Of a stretch of DNA of 64,000 bases, positions 63,252 through 64,000 are shown one piece after another; position 1 is the first letter of the stretch; each line of letters opens with the position of its first letter. The notes under the pieces are model-generated. The model did no database searches. It was not told the origin of the DNA and saw only the letters and a list, made by a program, of their open reading frames with translations. The stretch covers positions 372,001 through 436,000 of the forward strand of contig JAPYXD010000697.1 in NCBI GenBank assembly GCA_030998225.1. The letters are read 5' to 3'. The position numbers and the translations under genes are program-made. The DNA comes from Diplolepis rosae. Its lineage: Eukaryota > Arthropoda > Insecta > Hymenoptera > Diplolepididae.

Positions 63252-64000
63252 TTAGAAGACGAAACGATAACTGAACCCACTATAGAAGAACCAATGGAAT
63301 TTACAGGAAAAGTACCAGAAAAACAACTTTTCCTAGAATACGATGATAATCTATTCTTAGAATACCAAAACTGGATCAAAAATAAAACTAATACTAAAGC
63401 AGTTAAAAAACCTAATGCTGGAGGGAAACTATGGATGAAAATCCAAAAAAGGGCTTCTAACAATCCAAGCATTGAAATCCTACCAAATTTTGATGAGAGA
63501 ACTTGGTTAACGTGATTGTCTGAAATAATAACGTCATTTAAAAATAGAAAGTTAACAATTGCAAGGTTACACTTTCACGACCCTACAATTACTCCGTTAG
63601 AAAAAATAAAACTAGATAACTTACTGAACTTCTTGAGTAATCGAGAAGAATTAACTTCATATATGTTACTCACCGCAAACTGAATTGACACAAAAAAAAG
63701 AGAAGAAATATTGAAGGAAGCTCATGGATCAATTATGAATCAGCACTTCGGAGAAAATAAAACAATATATAATGCTCGAAAACTAGGAGAATGGAAAAAT
63801 ATGGAAGACGATGTCATAAAATACGTAAAGAAATGTCCAATATGTCAACTGCAAAAAACGACAAGGATTAAACGAAAAGCAGAAGCTGTAATACCAGATA
63901 CACCCTAGACCCAAATGAAAAAATAGCAATGGATATTTTCGGCCCATTACCTGTTACCACGTTAGGAAACGAATATATATATATTGAGTATCCAAGATCA
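63252..64000 (+). pseudogene. Gypsy-4 integrase N-terminus, incomplete at window end
   Basis: A spacer region (63294-63515) is followed by the HHCC zinc domain: HGSIMNQHFGENKTI, then KKCPICQLQK (63711-63890). After a frameshift at about 63905 IAMDIFGPLPVTTLGNEYI gives the first catalytic aspartate. The window ends here. Confidence 0.75.

Larger units (their letters stand above)
58735..64000 (+). mobile_element. Gypsy-4: 17.6/297-like gypsy element, runs off window
   Basis: Plus strand: 5' LTR, long leader, full gag, protease, RT, RNase H and integrase start. Motifs are close to canonical, suggesting the youngest gypsy copy here. It is disabled by frameshifts and stops and by a 566-bp hairpin element in RT. 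Confidence 0.85.

Overview
This window looks like repeat-dominated intergenic DNA from an arthropod, most likely an insect. The base composition is AT-rich and the retroelements are of eukaryotic type: Ty3/gypsy, R1-clade non-LTR and Penelope-like. There are also Tc1-like and hairpin (MITE-like) DNA elements and tRNA-derived repeats. I lean weakly towards a hymenopteran or similar insect, but nothing in the sequence fixes the order. I find no intact single-copy host gene. Almost every recognisable coding stretch belongs to a decayed mobile element, and several elements are nested inside others.

Layout. 0-9 kb: a GC-rich repeat block; an inverted pair of about 215-bp hairpin repeats (1.6 and 8.0 kb); and a Penelope-like element (2,969-5,100, minus strand) with inverted terminal repeats that carry a hammerhead-ribozyme-like core, inserted in a TTACA-rich repeat. 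9-15 kb: a possible BEN-domain remnant, a large fold-back around three tandem units, and a TTAA-flanked inverted-repeat element (13,797-14,965) holding a palindrome of two tRNA-like genes. 15-22 kb: a strict 390-bp satellite interrupted by a decayed gypsy element (gypsy-1). 22-29 kb: a Penelope RT remnant; a 3'-truncated, GC-rich gypsy element with a tRNA-Lys primer site (gypsy-2); and a 530-bp near-perfect palindrome with two more tRNA-like genes. 29-32 kb: dispersed repeats and a 668-bp hairpin element beside its own empty-site paralogue.

32.2-47.1 kb: a block of about 7.46 kb present twice in direct tandem. Each copy holds a solo LTR with a 4-bp target duplication and most of a minus-strand gypsy element (gypsy-3). 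The right-hand copy runs on into a complete 4.7-kb element with 212-bp LTRs. The copies differ mainly in homopolymer and dinucleotide run lengths.

48.5-53.8 kb: a Tc1-like DNA transposon (about 55-bp inverted repeats, TA target) whose transposase is split by an R1-clade retrotransposon. 53.8-58.7 kb: a 196-bp hairpin element, a second solo LTR of the 34-kb family, and dispersed repeats. 58.7-64 kb: a fairly young gypsy element (gypsy-4) with 5' LTR, intact gag and 17.6/297-like pol, broken by a 566-bp hairpin element with a 6-bp target duplication; it runs off the window in integrase.

The most interesting non-coding signal is a set of seven hammerhead-like motifs at six loci. Each has a CTGATGAG or CTGAAGAG box, a stem II and GAAAC, and almost no stem III. 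They sit in Penelope-type termini, including four loci with no visible coding sequence. The tandem duplication and the palindromic tRNA-like repeats follow in interest.
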